A stretch of 64,000 nucleotides of DNA from Pseudomonas tumuqii (GTDB lineage: Bacteria > Pseudomonadota > Gammaproteobacteria > Pseudomonadales > Pseudomonadaceae). The stretch is taken from the NCBI RefSeq assembly GCF_013184545.1, contig NZ_JAAOJA010000007.1, forward strand, positions 186,001 to 250,000, given 5' to 3'. Both the position numbers and the translations under genes were made by a program. The notes under the pieces were generated by a model. That model saw nothing but the letters and a program-made list of their open reading frames with translations, made no database searches and had not been told where the DNA came from. Position 1 is the stretch's first letter, and each line of letters starts with the position of its first letter. This document shows positions 63,328 through 64,000 of the stretch, in pieces.

Positions 63328-64000
63328 ATGAACAGCAAAGTCGAAGAAACCCCTTATCTGCTCCAGCAGCGTGATCAGTTCGTGCCACGTGGCTTGGTCA
63401 CTGCCCATCCGCTGGTCGTCGACCGCGCCCAGGGTGCCGAACTGTGGGATGTGGACGGCAGGCGTTACCTGGACTTCGTCGGCGGTATCGGTGTGATGAA
63501 CATCGGCCACAATCATCCGAAGGTGGTCGCGGCGGTGCAGGCGCAGATGCAGAAGGTCACCCACGCCTGCTTCCAGGTAGTGGCCTATCAGCCCTATCTC
63601 GATCTGGTACAACGCTTGTGCGAGTTGGTCGCTGGCTCCAGTGGCATTGCGCATAAGGCGGCACTGTTCACCTCGGGTGCAGAGGCTGTGGAGAATGCGG
63701 TGAAGATTGCCCGCGCCCATACCAAGCGCCCGGCAGTGATCTCCTTCCGTGGTGGTTTCCATGGCCGTACCCTGCTCGGTACGACCCTGACCGGCATGAG
63801 CCAGCCCTATAAGCAGAACTTCGGCATGGCGCCCGAGGTGTTCCATACGCCGTATCCGAATGCCTATCGTGGTTTCACCAGCGAGATGGCGCTGCAGGCC
63901 CTCAACGAGTTGTTCGCCACCCAGGTCTCGCCGGATCGCGTAGCCGCGATCATTATCGAGCCGGTACAGGGCGACGGCGGTTTTCTCTCGGCGCCAGTCG
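63328..64000 (+). CDS. gabT: 4-aminobutyrate/5-aminovalerate aminotransferase (GabT type), cut by window end
   Basis: The first 224 residues of a class III aminotransferase. 'PRGLVTAHPLVVDRAQGAELWDVDGRRYLDFVGGIGVMNIGHNHPKVVAAV', 'THACFQVVAYQPYLDLVQRL', 'FTSGAEAVENAVKIARAHT' and 'AIIIEPVQGDGGFL' fit the GabT/DavT group. The PLP lysine lies beyond the window. It would make succinate or glutarate semialdehyde for a GabD-type enzyme such as the one at 58243. The ATG at 63328 has GGGAGA upstream. Confidence 0.9.
   Translation, partial: MNSKVEETPYLLQQRDQFVPRGLVTAHPLVVDRAQGAELWDVDGRRYLDFVGGIGVMNIGHNHPKVVAAVQAQMQKVTHACFQVVAYQPYLDLVQRLCELVAGSSGIAHKAALFTSGAEAVENAVKIARAHTKRPAVISFRGGFHGRTLLGTTLTGMSQPYKQNFGMAPEVFHTPYPNAYRGFTSEMALQALNELFATQVSPDRVAAIIIEPVQGDGGFLSAPV

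Overview
The window looks like a Pseudomonas chromosome: GC-rich coding sequence, OprD-type porin, DnaE2/ImuAB mutagenesis cassette with a LexA box, TatAB, HU-beta, sigma-54 control and dispersed palindromic repeats of pseudomonad type. No rRNA, tRNA or CRISPR array was seen.

Region 1 (1-19.9 kb) is a phenol/alkylphenol meta-cleavage island. After a partial YCF48-like gene, an MMPL-type RND transporter and a chemoreceptor comes a DmpR-class sigma-54 activator. It is followed by the gene order B-K-L-M-N-O-P-C-E-H-I-F-G, which matches the lap cluster order I recall for Pseudomonas sp. KL28. It encodes catechol 2,3-dioxygenase, a six-component phenol hydroxylase and the dehydrogenase branch of the lower pathway to pyruvate and acetyl-CoA. 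There is no hydrolase (DmpD) gene. A -24/-12 promoter lies upstream of lapB with candidate activator sites behind it. A less familiar tail follows: SDR, a two-domain tautomerase, a GlcG/DUF336 protein and an XylT/DmpQ-like ferredoxin.

Region 2 (20.4-26.3 kb) is the SOS mutagenesis operon imuA-imuB-dnaE2. A 604-bp near-perfect tandem duplication leaves a truncated imuA ahead of the intact one.

Region 3 (26.3-33 kb) is a patchwork: hicB remnant, cysteine-poor DksA-like gene, hupB, a remnant resembling the 3' end of an ICE conjugation ATPase gene fused to the first codons of tatC, tatB, tatA, a cupin, a GNAT protein and an OprD porin. The GNAT-cupin genes and the porin share a 134-bp upstream element.

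Region 4 (33.4-55.6 kb) is amino-acid/amine catabolism. It holds an FAD oxidase, an ornithine-cyclodeaminase-like reductase with a threonine-dehydratase-like enzyme, and a HAD/kinase/phospho-lyase/Lrp/aldehyde dehydrogenase group resembling hydroxylysine catabolism. A second group contains a paralogous HAD, a PuuB-like oxidase, a peptide-type ABC importer, an HcnABC-like three-subunit dehydrogenase and an ArgE-like deacetylase.

Region 5 (55.8-64 kb) has a second chemoreceptor, a succinate-semialdehyde-type dehydrogenase, a tartrate/malate dehydrogenase, a periplasmic binding protein, a GhrA-type reductase and a GabT-type aminotransferase cut by the window end. REP-like palindromes lie between these genes.
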